Shown here piece after piece: positions 27,995-36,942 of a stretch of 64,000 bases of DNA. A program made the translations under genes and the position numbers. Source of the stretch: Ruthenibacterium sp. (GTDB lineage Bacteria > Bacillota > Clostridia > Oscillospirales > Ruminococcaceae); the NCBI GenBank assembly GCA_020025235.1, contig JAHHSL010000001.1, positions 124,001 through 188,000 on the forward strand, given 5' to 3'. Below the pieces are notes generated by a model. That model saw only the letters and a program-made list of their open reading frames with translations, was not told where the DNA came from and searched no databases. Position 1 is the stretch's first letter. Each line of letters opens with the position of its first letter.

Positions 27995-30228
27995 TCAAAT
28001 TAAGACGTTATTTAAAGCCGTATCTCGGCTACATTGCCGTGATGCTGCTTCTTTTACTCTGCCAGGCAGCAGTTGACCTGAACCTGCCGAACATGATGAG
28101 CAATATCGTGAACGTCGGCATCCAGCGCAGCGGCATCACCGAAACCGCGCCCGATGTGATCGGCAGTGACGCGCTTTCCCTGATGATGCGCTTTATGCCC
28201 GCAGCCGATTCCGAGCGCATTGCACAGCTGTACAGTCCGGTCGATCTTGACGCAATGCCGGAAAAAGAGCGCAGCCGCTTTGCAAAAGCATGGCCGAACG
28301 CGCAGGCACTTTCGGCTTTTCAGCTGGATCCGGAATCTCCGGATGCCCGCGCACAGGCCGATGCGATCTTCGGGCGCGCATGCTATGCCATGATGCATTT
28401 TATGCAGACGCTTTCCGAACAGACCGGCAAAACCGTTTCTGCCGGTGACGCGGATCATGTTTCCGTCGATACCGCACAGCTTGCCAAGCTTGTGCCGATG
28501 CTGGACACTCTTGCGCCGGAAATGATTTCCGACGCCGTTGACGCCGCAGCGGACATGCCCGACGCCATGACCGAACAGACAGCGTCCGTTTTCACCAAGG
28601 GCTTTTACACGGAACTCGGTGCAGACATCGGTGCACGCCAGACGCGGTATATCTTCAGCATCGGCGGCAAAATGCTTCTGCTGACGCTTGCGCTCGTTTC
28701 CTGCGCGCTGGGCACGGGCTTGTGCGGCAGCCGCCTTGGCACCGGCGTTGCGCGCGATCTTCGCCGCGACGTCTTTACCCGCGTTACAAGCTTTACCAAC
28801 AACGAATACGACCGCTTCGGCACCGCCAGCCTGATCACGCGCACCTCAAACGACGTGATGCAGATCCGCGGTCTGCTTTCCATGGGGCTGCGCGTCATGT
28901 TCTACGCCCCGATCATCGGCATCGGCGGCATCTTCATGGCGCTGAACAAAAGCGCCGGCATGGCGTGGATCATCGCACTTGCCGCCGCCGTGATCTTCGG
29001 CGTGATCCTGGTTCTGTTTTCGATTGCCATTCCCCGCTTCAAGGTCATGCAGAAGCTGGTGGACAGGCTCAACCTTGTCAGCCGCGAAAATCTTTCCGGC
29101 ATGCTGGTCATCCGTGCCTTTGCCACACAGGAATTTGAGGAAAAACGCTTTGCCAAGGCAAACAAAGAACTTGCGGACAACAACCTGTACGTCTACCGCG
29201 CCATGGCCGTTATGATGCCGACCATGATGTTCATTATGAATCTGATCTCCCTTTTGATCGTATGGGTTGGCGGGCACCAGATCGCCGAAGCCTCCATGCA
29301 GGTCGGTGATATGATGGCATTCATCCAGTACACCATGCAGATCATTATGAGTTTCCTGATGATCAGCATGATCTTCGTCATGGTTCCGCGCGCTGCCGTT
29401 TCCGCAAGCCGCATTGCCGAGGTTCTGCAGACGGAAAGCGCCGTGCAGGACCCCGAAGCACCCGAGCATCTGGCACAGCCGGTACAGGGCGTCATCCGCT
29501 TCAACGATGTATCCTTCCGCTATGATGGCGCAAGCGAAAACATCCTGGAGCATGTTACATTCACCGCGCGCCCCGGACAGACGACCGCTTTCATCGGCTC
29601 CACCGGCAGCGGCAAATCCACCCTTGTCAACCTGATCCCCCGTTTTTATGATGTGACCGAAGGCAGCATCACGCTGGACGGCGTCGATATCCGCAGCCTG
29701 CCGCAGCAGGAACTGCGCGATGTGATCGGCTATGTGCCGCAGAAGGGCGTGCTCTTTTCGGGCGATATCGCATCCAACCTGCGCATGGGCTGTGCAGATG
29801 CGGACGAAAGCGTGCTGAACGGCGCCTGCGATACCGCACAGGCCACCGAGTTCATCTCCAATCTGCCCGAAGGACTGCACACCCCGATCAGCCAGGGCGG
29901 CACGAACGTATCCGGCGGTCAGCGCCAGCGCCTTTCCATTGCGCGTGCACTGGTAAAGGATGCACCTATTTATATTTTCGATGATACTTTCTCGGCACTG
30001 GATTTCAAGACCGACGCCAGCCTGCGCGCCGCACTGAAAGAGCGCACCGGCAATTCCACCATGCTGATCGTCGCGCAGCGCGTTTCCACCATTATGCACG
30101 CCGAACAGATCATCGTCATGGATGAAGGCCGTGTGGTCGGCATCGGCACGCACCGCGAGCTGCTGGAAAACTGCAGCACCTACCGCGAAATTGCGCAAAG
30201 TCAGCTTTCAAAGGAGGAATTGGCATAA
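27991..30228 (+). CDS. Heterodimeric ABC exporter subunit, degenerate-site half (TM287-like)
   Basis: The 745-residue protein has a membrane domain followed by an ATPase domain. Walker A is GSTGSGKST (about 536-544), the signature VSGGQRQRL (about 640-648) and Walker B IYIFDDTFSALD (about 660). Asp replaces the catalytic Glu, as in the non-catalytic site of TM287/288-type heterodimers, while the SGGQ signature completes the partner's active site. Between helices 1 and 2 lies an insertion of about 150 residues, predicted outside the membrane. It forms one exporter with the next gene, whose ATG overlaps the stop by one base. Confidence 0.94.
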   Translation: MIKLRRYLKPYLGYIAVMLLLLLCQAAVDLNLPNMMSNIVNVGIQRSGITETAPDVIGSDALSLMMRFMPAADSERIAQLYSPVDLDAMPEKERSRFAKAWPNAQALSAFQLDPESPDARAQADAIFGRACYAMMHFMQTLSEQTGKTVSAGDADHVSVDTAQLAKLVPMLDTLAPEMISDAVDAAADMPDAMTEQTASVFTKGFYTELGADIGARQTRYIFSIGGKMLLLTLALVSCALGTGLCGSRLGTGVARDLRRDVFTRVTSFTNNEYDRFGTASLITRTSNDVMQIRGLLSMGLRVMFYAPIIGIGGIFMALNKSAGMAWIIALAAAVIFGVILVLFSIAIPRFKVMQKLVDRLNLVSRENLSGMLVIRAFATQEFEEKRFAKANKELADNNLYVYRAMAVMMPTMMFIMNLISLLIVWVGGHQIAEASMQVGDMMAFIQYTMQIIMSFLMISMIFVMVPRAAVSASRIAEVLQTESAVQDPEAPEHLAQPVQGVIRFNDVSFRYDGASENILEHVTFTARPGQTTAFIGSTGSGKSTLVNLIPRFYDVTEGSITLDGVDIRSLPQQELRDVIGYVPQKGVLFSGDIASNLRMGCADADESVLNGACDTAQATEFISNLPEGLHTPISQGGTNVSGGQRQRLSIARALVKDAPIYIFDDTFSALDFKTDASLRAALKERTGNSTMLIVAQRVSTIMHAEQIIVMDEGRVVGIGTHRELLENCSTYREIAQSQLSKEELA

Positions 30229-32045
30229 TGGCAGGACATGGAAAAGGCGCGCGCGGCATGATGCCGGGCGAAAAAGCCAAAGACTTCAAAGGCACAATGG
30301 CCAATCTCATCCGCTACCTCAAGCGTTATCTGCCGGCAATCGTCATGGTAATGCTGTTTGCTGTCGGCTCCACTGTTTTTTCGATTTTGGGGCCGCGCAT
30401 CCTCGGCACCGCGACTACCGAGCTTTTCAACGGGATCATCGCACAGCTGACAGGCACCGGCAGCATCAATTTTTCCGCCGTTGCACGCATTCTGGTGTTC
30501 CTCGGCGTCATTTATCTTGTTTCGGCTGCTCTTTCGTACATCCAGGGCTTTATCATGACGAAAGTATCCACCGAAATCAGCTACGGCATGCGCCGCGATA
30601 TCAGCCAGAAAATCAACCGTCTGCCGCTTTCGTATTTTGACCGCGTCTCCCACGGCGAAGTTTTGAGCCGCATCACCAACGATGTGGACACCGTTACGCA
30701 GACGCTCAACCAGAGCATGACGCAGATCGTCACCAGCGTGACGCAGTTTATCGGCGTGCTTGTCATGATGCTGACGATCAGCCCGCTGATGACGCTGGTT
30801 GCCCTGTGCATCCTGCCGCTCAGCCTTGTGATCGTGCGCAGCGTTGTCAAGCGCAGCCAGCCCTTTTTCCAGAAGCAGCAGGCGTATATCGGCGAGATCA
30901 ACGGACATGTGGAGGAAATGTACGGCGGGCATCTTGTCGTCACCGCCTTCAACGGCGAGCAGGACAGCCTGCGCACCTTCAACGAGATCAACGACCGTCT
31001 GTACGATGTATCCTGGAAAAGCCAGTTCCTTTCCGGCATGATGATGCCGCTGATGAACTTTGTCGGCAACATCGGATATGTCGGCATCTGCGTGCTTGGC
31101 GGCTTTCTTTCGCTGCGCGGCGCGATCACGGTCGGCAATATTCAGGCATTCATCCAGTACGTCCGCAATTTCACGCAGCCGATCCAGCAGATCGCAAATA
31201 TTTCCAATGTTCTGCAGCAGACGGCTGCCGCAGCCGAGCGCGTGTTCGGCTTTCTGGATGAAACCGAAGAAGAGCCTGACCCCGAAAATGCGCTGCCGCC
31301 CGATATGATCAAAGGTGAAGTTGCCTTTGCACATGTTCATTTCGGCTACACACCCGAAAAGACGATCATCAACGATTTTTCCGCTATCATCCGCCCCGGG
31401 CAGAAGGTTGCTGTCGTCGGCCCCACCGGCGCGGGCAAGACAACGATCGTAAAGCTGCTGATGCGCTTTTATGATGTGAACAGCGGTGCCGTGCTGCTGG
31501 ACGGACTGGACGTGCGCCAGTTTGCCCGCAACGATCTGCGCGGTTCGTTCGGCATGGTGCTTCAGGACACATGGCTTTACAACGGTTCCATTATGGAAAA
31601 TATCCGCTACGGACGGCTGGACGCTTCCGACGAGGAAGTCATCGCCGCGGCAAAGGCGGCGCAGATCGACCATTATGTGCGCACGCTGCCGCAGGGCTAT
31701 GATACGATCCTGAACGAGGAAGCAAGCAATATCAGTCAGGGGCAGAAACAGCTTTTGACGATTGCGCGCACGATCATTTCCGAACCGAAGATCCTGATTT
31801 TCGACGAAGCGACCTCCAGCGTCGATACCCGCACCGAGCTTTCGATCAAGCGCGCCATGGATCATCTTATGGAAGGACGCACCAGCTTTATCATTGCACA
31901 CCGCCTTTCCACGATCCGCGACGCAGACGTGATCCTTGTGATGAAGGACGGCGATATCGTCGAAACCGGACGCCACGAAGAGCTGCTTGCAAAGGGCGGC
32001 TTTTACAGCGAACTGTATAAAAGCCAGTTTGCAGACGTCGGCTGA
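30228..32045 (+). CDS. Heterodimeric ABC exporter subunit, catalytic half (TM288-like)
   Basis: The 605-residue partner has a six-helix exporter domain (about 35-340) and an ATPase domain. Walker A is GPTGAGKTT (about 397), the signature ISQGQKQLL (about 501) and Walker B ILIFDEATSSVD (about 523) with the catalytic Glu present. The SQGQ signature is the usual variant in this half. A His switch is seen in IAHRLSTIRDAD. It is expected to export drugs or lipophilic compounds together with the upstream subunit. Confidence 0.95.
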   Translation: MAGHGKGARGMMPGEKAKDFKGTMANLIRYLKRYLPAIVMVMLFAVGSTVFSILGPRILGTATTELFNGIIAQLTGTGSINFSAVARILVFLGVIYLVSAALSYIQGFIMTKVSTEISYGMRRDISQKINRLPLSYFDRVSHGEVLSRITNDVDTVTQTLNQSMTQIVTSVTQFIGVLVMMLTISPLMTLVALCILPLSLVIVRSVVKRSQPFFQKQQAYIGEINGHVEEMYGGHLVVTAFNGEQDSLRTFNEINDRLYDVSWKSQFLSGMMMPLMNFVGNIGYVGICVLGGFLSLRGAITVGNIQAFIQYVRNFTQPIQQIANISNVLQQTAAAAERVFGFLDETEEEPDPENALPPDMIKGEVAFAHVHFGYTPEKTIINDFSAIIRPGQKVAVVGPTGAGKTTIVKLLMRFYDVNSGAVLLDGLDVRQFARNDLRGSFGMVLQDTWLYNGSIMENIRYGRLDASDEEVIAAAKAAQIDHYVRTLPQGYDTILNEEASNISQGQKQLLTIARTIISEPKILIFDEATSSVDTRTELSIKRAMDHLMEGRTSFIIAHRLSTIRDADVILVMKDGDIVETGRHEELLAKGGFYSELYKSQFADVG

Positions 32046-32058
32046 CCCCCCATACAGC

Positions 32059-32104
32059 AAAACAGCGCAGAAACACGCTTTTGTGTTTCTGCGCTGTTTT
32101 TATT
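32059..32104 (+). terminator. Terminator of the MarR-ABC operon
   Basis: A perfect 18-base stem (32059-32076 with 32083-32100) with a six-base loop ends in TTTTT. Confidence 0.9.
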
Positions 32105-32121
32105 CTGCCGGACATTCACGG

Positions 32122-32155
32122 CAAAAGAAAAAGCCCCGTCAGGGACGGGGCTTTT
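32122..32155 (-). terminator. Terminator of the zinc-ribbon gene
   Basis: A perfect 12-base stem (32129-32140 with 32144-32155) followed on the minus strand by TTTCTTTTG, 14 bases after the stop codon. Confidence 0.8.
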
Positions 32156-32168
32156 GAAGAAGCTGAAA

Positions 32169-32447
32169 TCAGCCCTCTTCCTTCATCTTTGCAAAGCACT
32201 CGCTGCAGTAGACCGGACGGTCTTCGCGGGGCTTGAAAGGAACGCGAGCTTCTTTGCCGCATGCTGCGCAGGTAGCGGTGTACATCTCGCGGGTGCCACG
32301 GCCGGCGTTCTTGCGGGCGTCACGGCAGGTCTTGCAGCGCTGGGGCTCGTTCTCGAAGCCACGGCTTGCATAGAATTCCTGCTCACCGGCGGTAAATACA
32401 AATTCTTTGCCGCAATCTTTGCATACCAGAGTCTTGTCTTCGTACAT
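32169..32447 (-). CDS. Zinc-ribbon domain protein with four CxxC pairs
   Basis: A small 92-residue protein with Cys pairs at 9/12, 38/41, 60/63 and 81/84, enough for two zinc sites. The first half (TLVCKDCGKEFVFTAGEQEFY) is the probable zinc-ribbon domain found in many Firmicutes proteins; the second half ends PVYCSECFAKMK. The start at 32447 is supported by GGAG nine bases upstream; an ATG five codons earlier is less likely. The function is unknown; nucleic-acid binding is plausible. It lies after the sigma factor gene. Confidence 0.85.
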   Translation of the reverse strand: MYEDKTLVCKDCGKEFVFTAGEQEFYASRGFENEPQRCKTCRDARKNAGRGTREMYTATCAACGKEARVPFKPREDRPVYCSECFAKMKEEG

Positions 32448-32576
32448 TTTGGGTATCTCCATTTCGGATTAAATTTTGCCCGCGGAAGGATTCACACCGA
32501 CACCTTTGATCTGGGACCAACGCTCTTTACTTAAGCTACAAGGGGCATATCGAACGGCCTTTGCGGCCGCTGCAAC

Positions 32577-33113
32577 TTATTTCAGCTTCGCGCGCACACG
32601 CTGCAGGGCATTATCCACTGCTTTTTCATTCACACAAAGCTTTTTTGCGATCTGCGCATAAGAGCCGCCGTCCAGGAACAGAGACAACACCTGTTTTTCC
32701 ATAGGCGAAAGCCGTGTATCAATGCTTTGCATTGTCTGGCAGTATCGTTCGTTTTCCACAAACAGTTCTTCCGGCCCGGGTGTGCTTTCCCGTTCCGAAT
32801 ACGGCACCGACGTATTCAGCGGCGAATGCTTGTTTCGGCCTGCCGCACGCACTGCGGATGCAACGGCATTCTGCACACAGACGTGCGCATACGTTGTAAA
32901 CAGCGCACCTTTTGCGGCGTCGTAGGTTTCCAACGCCGAAAAAAAGCCGATCAGGCCTTCCTGCACAAGATCATCAAATTCCAGCCCCGGACACAGCGAC
33001 TGCGCCGCCAGTGTGCGGATCTGGGGCATCTGGCGTGCGATCAGCGCCGCAAGCGCCTGTTCATCCCCGCCCTTTGCCTGTTCTATTTGCATTGTGATGA
33101 TATCGTTTTCCAT
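32577..33113 (-). CDS. RNA polymerase sigma factor, sigma-H-like
   Basis: The 178-residue sigma-70 family protein has region 2 LEFDDLVQEGLIGFFSALETYD, the linker ASAVRAAGRNKHSPLNTSV that resembles SigH closely, and region 4 LSPMEKQVLSLFLDGGSYAQIAKKL..VDNALQRVRAKL. In Bacillus, SigH starts sporulation; here it is a relative, possibly with another role. GGAG precedes the start, and a strong promoter lies 32-60 bases upstream. Confidence 0.9.
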   Translation of the reverse strand: MENDIITMQIEQAKGGDEQALAALIARQMPQIRTLAAQSLCPGLEFDDLVQEGLIGFFSALETYDAAKGALFTTYAHVCVQNAVASAVRAAGRNKHSPLNTSVPYSERESTPGPEELFVENERYCQTMQSIDTRLSPMEKQVLSLFLDGGSYAQIAKKLCVNEKAVDNALQRVRAKLK

Positions 33114-33144
33114 GGAAGCTCCGTCTTGTTTTGTGGACTATCTC

Positions 33145-33173
33145 ATTTTACTTGCGTTTCACAGAAAAGTCAA
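33145..33173 (-). promoter_or_regulatory. Promoter of the sigma factor gene
   Basis: On the minus strand TTGACT (33173-33168), exactly 17 bases, TAAAAT (33150-33145). Confidence 0.75.
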
Positions 33174-33258
33174 GGATAAACGCCGCTTCGGTCTGAACTT
33201 TGTGTGTTTTGGACTATAAATCCATTCTTTCCTTGTACTTAATTGCCCTGAAATTTTA

Positions 33259-33285
33259 GTCTGGGGCGGAAAATCCGCCCCAGAC
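33259..33285 (-). terminator. Terminator-like hairpin after the MATE gene
   Basis: A perfect 12-base GC-rich stem (33259-33270 with 33274-33285) with a three-base loop lies 10 bases after the MATE stop. The T tail on the minus strand is weak. Confidence 0.55.
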
Positions 33286-33295
33286 CCTGTCTTTT

Positions 33296-34669
33296 TCAGG
33301 AAGAAACCGTCACATTTCGGATCCACTCTCTGCCGCGGATGCGGATGCAGGAAAGGATCGCCTTGATCGGGCTGTCCAGTTTCATCATCAGATACACGAT
33401 CGGAACCGGCCAGTGCAGCACAAGCCCTGCCAAAATCCCCGCCGGGATGCTTACAAGCCACAATGCGCCGCAGTCGAAAATAAATGCGGTGCGCGTATCC
33501 CCGCCGCCGCGCAGGATGCCGACGATACACGTCACGTCCACGCCGAGCGTGATCTGCAAAAGCGCCTGCACGCCGATGATCGAATAGGTTGCGGCATACG
33601 TTTCCGGCGTGACGTTATAAAGCATCAGGAACACCGGACGGATCGCCAGCACGAGCAGGCAGTTCATGACGCCCACAAGAAAGCTGACAAGGATGAGCGT
33701 GTTTGCCGCTTTCTGCGCCCGTTCCCGGCTGCCTTCCCCGATGATCTTGCCCGTGATGACGGCTGCCGCGTTGCCCACGCCGGCAAGGCTGATGAACACC
33801 AGCTGATTGAGCACGGCTGCAATGCTGTTTGCCGCCACAAAGATGCTGCCGATGCGCCCGATAATGACACTGGTGATCGACATGCCGATGCCCCACATCA
33901 GCTCGTTGCCAAGCACAGGCAGGCTGTGGCGCGCATAATCGCGCAGCAGTTCGCCGTCAAACCGAAAGCAGTCGTGCAAACGGAAGTTTATGGTATGCTC
34001 GCGGAAATACATGTAAAGCAGCACCAGGATCAGCTCGCTGCAGCGCGCAAAGATCGTGCCGACCGCCGCGCCGCGCACTTCAAGCCGGGGCGCACCAAAG
34101 CGCCCGAAAATGAACGCATAATTGAAAAAGACGTTGACGAAGAAGCTGCACGCGGTGATGACGGCAGACATCTTCACCTTTTCCACGGCACGCATGCTCA
34201 TCATATAGTTGTTTGCAATGCTGTACGGCACATACGAAAGCGCCGCAAGCGAAAGGTATGCCGCACCTGCGCGGACGATCTCCTCATCCGTTGTGAAAAT
34301 GCGGATGATCTGTTCGGGCAGAAAGACGCTCAAAAGCGTAATGATAAGAGACGCCGAAAACGCAAGCTGCATACTGATGCGCATGACCTTGCGGATGCGC
34401 TTGACGTCCCCCTTGCCCCAGTACTGCGCGATCAGGACACTGCCGCCCGAAGAAAGGCCGAAGCCGAATGACATCAAAAGCGAAAACGGCTGGCTGCCAA
34501 GGTTTGCCGCGGCGATCGCAACATCGCCGAAGCTGCCGAGCATCACGCTGTCCATAACGGCAACGCCGAACGAGATCATGTTCTGCAGTGCGATCGGGAC
34601 CGATATGGCAAGCAGCATGTTCAGGAACTGCTTATTGAGCAGAAAGTGACGATTCCATGTTTTACTCAT
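33296..34669 (-). CDS. MATE family efflux transporter
   Basis: The 457-residue protein has 12 predicted membrane helices and the MATE opening FLNMLLAISVPIALQNMISFGVAVMDSVMLG. The second-half repeat begins near SLPVLGNELMWGIGMSITS. It should export cationic compounds using Na+ or H+. AGGAGG and AGGGGG precede the start. It follows tex by 34 bases and is probably the last gene of a yfhO-tex-MATE operon. Confidence 0.94.
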   Translation of the reverse strand: MSKTWNRHFLLNKQFLNMLLAISVPIALQNMISFGVAVMDSVMLGSFGDVAIAAANLGSQPFSLLMSFGFGLSSGGSVLIAQYWGKGDVKRIRKVMRISMQLAFSASLIITLLSVFLPEQIIRIFTTDEEIVRAGAAYLSLAALSYVPYSIANNYMMSMRAVEKVKMSAVITACSFFVNVFFNYAFIFGRFGAPRLEVRGAAVGTIFARCSELILVLLYMYFREHTINFRLHDCFRFDGELLRDYARHSLPVLGNELMWGIGMSITSVIIGRIGSIFVAANSIAAVLNQLVFISLAGVGNAAAVITGKIIGEGSRERAQKAANTLILVSFLVGVMNCLLVLAIRPVFLMLYNVTPETYAATYSIIGVQALLQITLGVDVTCIVGILRGGGDTRTAFIFDCGALWLVSIPAGILAGLVLHWPVPIVYLMMKLDSPIKAILSCIRIRGREWIRNVTVSS

Positions 34670-34703
34670 ATTTCCCCCTGTTATTCCTCCCGAAGAAAAC
34701 GCC

Positions 34704-36866
34704 TTACTGTGCAGGCTGTTCCTTCGGCTGTTTCATGGTAAGTGAAATGCGCTTTTTGGGCACATCCACGTTCAGCACCCACACCGTAACGATATCACCG
34801 ACTTTCAGCACCTCGCTCGGGTGACGGATGAACCGGCTGCAGATCTGGCTGATGTGCACAAGGCCGTCCTGATGCACACCGATATCCACAAACGCGCCGA
34901 AATCAATGACGTTGCGCACCGTGCCGGTCAGCTGCATGCCGGGCTTTAAGTCCTTCATGTCCATAACATCCGTGCGCAGCAAGGGCTTGGGCAGGCTGTC
35001 GCGCATATCGCGTCCCGGACGCAGCAGCTCTTCGATCATATCCCGCAGCGTCGGCACACCGATGCCAAGCTGTTCGGCAAGGTGCTTTTCCCCAAGCTGT
35101 GCCGCTTTTTCCTTGAGCATTTCGGCACGGGGCGTGCCGATCTCCTCTTCTTCAAGGCCGCACAGGTGCAGCAGCTGTTCCGCCGCGGCATAGCTTTCCG
35201 GATGCACCGCCGTAGTGTCCAGCGGGTTCTTTGCACCCGGCACCCGCAGAAAGCCCGCGCACTGTTCAAATGCCTTGGGGCCGAGCTTCGGCACCTTCAG
35301 CAGTTCTTTTCTTGTTTTGAATTCGCCCGTTTCTTCGCGGTATTTCACGATGTTCTTTGCCGTTGCCGCCGTCAGGCCCGCCACGCGGTTGAGCAGCGGC
35401 GCACTGGCGGTGTTCAGGTCAACGCCGACCGTGTTGACGCAGTATTCCACAACGCCGTCCAGCGCTTCGGAAAGCTGCGCTGCGGGCATATCATGCTGAT
35501 ACTGCCCGACGCCCACCGCTTTGGGGTCGATTTTGACAAGCTCTGCCAGCGGGTCCTGCAGACGGCGCGCGATCGAAACGGCGCTGCGCAGGTTGACGTC
35601 GTATTCCGGAAATTCCTCTGCCGCAAGCTTTGAGGCCGAATACACGCTTGCACCCGCTTCGCTGACGACCATGTAGCTGACAGGGCGGTCAAGCTCCGCA
35701 ATGACCTGTGCGGCAAAGATCTCGGTTTCCTTGCCCGCCGTGCCGTTGCCGATGGCAATGATTTCAACGCCGTGCCTGCGGATCAGTTCTTTCAGCTTGC
35801 GCTTTGCTTCCTCCACGCGCTTGAATTCCGGCACCGGATAGATCACGGCCGTATCCAGCACCTTGCCGGTGGCATCCACAACGGCTGTCTTGCAGCCCAT
35901 GCGGTAGCCGGGGTCAAGCCCGAGCGCGACCTTGCCCTTGATCGGCGGCTGCAGCAAAAGCTGCTGCAGGTTTTTGCTGAACACCGAAATCGCGCCTTCG
36001 CACGCTTTTGCCGTCAGCTCTGCGCGCACCTCGCGCTCAAGGCTGGGGTGGATCAGGCGGGCATAGGCGTCCTCTGCCGCCATGCGCACCTGCTGTGCCG
36101 CAAGGGAATTGTTTTTTACGCGCCGGTCTGTGATAAGCTTTACCGCCGGCTCCTGCTCGACCGAAACGGAAACTTTCAAAAATCCCTCGCGCTCGCCGCG
36201 GTCCACCGCCAGGATCCGGTGCCCCGCAATTTTGGATACCGGCTCGGAATACTCGTAATAGCCCTCATAGACGCTTTCGGCGTCCTTTTTCGCGGCGCGG
36301 CTCTCCAAAACCGCATTTTTCCAGTAAAACGCACGCAGCACGGTGCGCAATTCCGCTTCATCGGAAAAATCCTCTGCCAGGATATCGCGCGCGCCCTGCA
36401 GCGCCGCTTTTTCGTCCGCAACTTCTTCCCCGATGTATTCCTTTGCCAGCACTTCGGGGTCGTCGCCCGTTTTCTGCTGCATCAGGCGCTGTGCCAGCGG
36501 CTCAAGCCCGCGTGCGCGCGCGATCGACGCCCTTGTTTTGCGCTTGGGCTTATAGGGGCGGTAGATATCCTCCACTTCGGCAAGCGTCTGTGCTTTTGCA
36601 AGCGCCTGTTCGATTTCCGGCGTCATTTTCCCCTGTTCGGTAATGGAATTGATGACTGTCTCCTTCTGGTCATCCAGCTTGCGCAGATAGGAAAGCCGCT
36701 CGTCCAGTGCACGCAGCGTCTGGTCATCCATGCTGCCGGTCACCTCTTTGCGGTAACGGGCAATAAACGGGATCGTGTTGCCCTCGTCGATCAGGGCGAT
36801 CGTATCGGCAACCCGCTTTTCATTCAGTTTAAATTCAGCGGCAAGCTCGCCTGCATGATTGTTCAT
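34704..36866 (-). CDS. tex: Tex family RNA-binding transcription accessory protein
   Basis: The 720-residue protein has the full Tex layout: an N-terminal helical domain (NEKRVADTIALIDEGNTIPFIARYRKE), a YqgF/RNase H-like domain (LGLDPGYRMGCKTAVVD, about 320-440), helix-hairpin-helix repeats (TVGVDLNTASAPLLNRVAGLT), and a C-terminal S1 domain (LTGTVRNVIDFGAFVDIGVHQDGLVHISQI, about 640-710). It binds nucleic acid and is linked to transcription control. It sits between the YfhO-type and MATE genes. Confidence 0.97.
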   Translation of the reverse strand: MNNHAGELAAEFKLNEKRVADTIALIDEGNTIPFIARYRKEVTGSMDDQTLRALDERLSYLRKLDDQKETVINSITEQGKMTPEIEQALAKAQTLAEVEDIYRPYKPKRKTRASIARARGLEPLAQRLMQQKTGDDPEVLAKEYIGEEVADEKAALQGARDILAEDFSDEAELRTVLRAFYWKNAVLESRAAKKDAESVYEGYYEYSEPVSKIAGHRILAVDRGEREGFLKVSVSVEQEPAVKLITDRRVKNNSLAAQQVRMAAEDAYARLIHPSLEREVRAELTAKACEGAISVFSKNLQQLLLQPPIKGKVALGLDPGYRMGCKTAVVDATGKVLDTAVIYPVPEFKRVEEAKRKLKELIRRHGVEIIAIGNGTAGKETEIFAAQVIAELDRPVSYMVVSEAGASVYSASKLAAEEFPEYDVNLRSAVSIARRLQDPLAELVKIDPKAVGVGQYQHDMPAAQLSEALDGVVEYCVNTVGVDLNTASAPLLNRVAGLTAATAKNIVKYREETGEFKTRKELLKVPKLGPKAFEQCAGFLRVPGAKNPLDTTAVHPESYAAAEQLLHLCGLEEEEIGTPRAEMLKEKAAQLGEKHLAEQLGIGVPTLRDMIEELLRPGRDMRDSLPKPLLRTDVMDMKDLKPGMQLTGTVRNVIDFGAFVDIGVHQDGLVHISQICSRFIRHPSEVLKVGDIVTVWVLNVDVPKKRISLTMKQPKEQPAQ

Positions 36867-36942
36867 TTTCAGTCACTCCTGTATCTTGATACTGCGCGCT
36901 GCAGGGCACGGACGGCGGGATTTTCCCGCCGTCCGCTTTTCC

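Noticed and set aside
30201..32060. A 619-codon open frame opposite the second ABC subunit (and a 450-codon frame at 28846-30198)
   Set aside because: Both mirror genes with intact Walker motifs and give compositionally odd proteins; they are antisense shadows.
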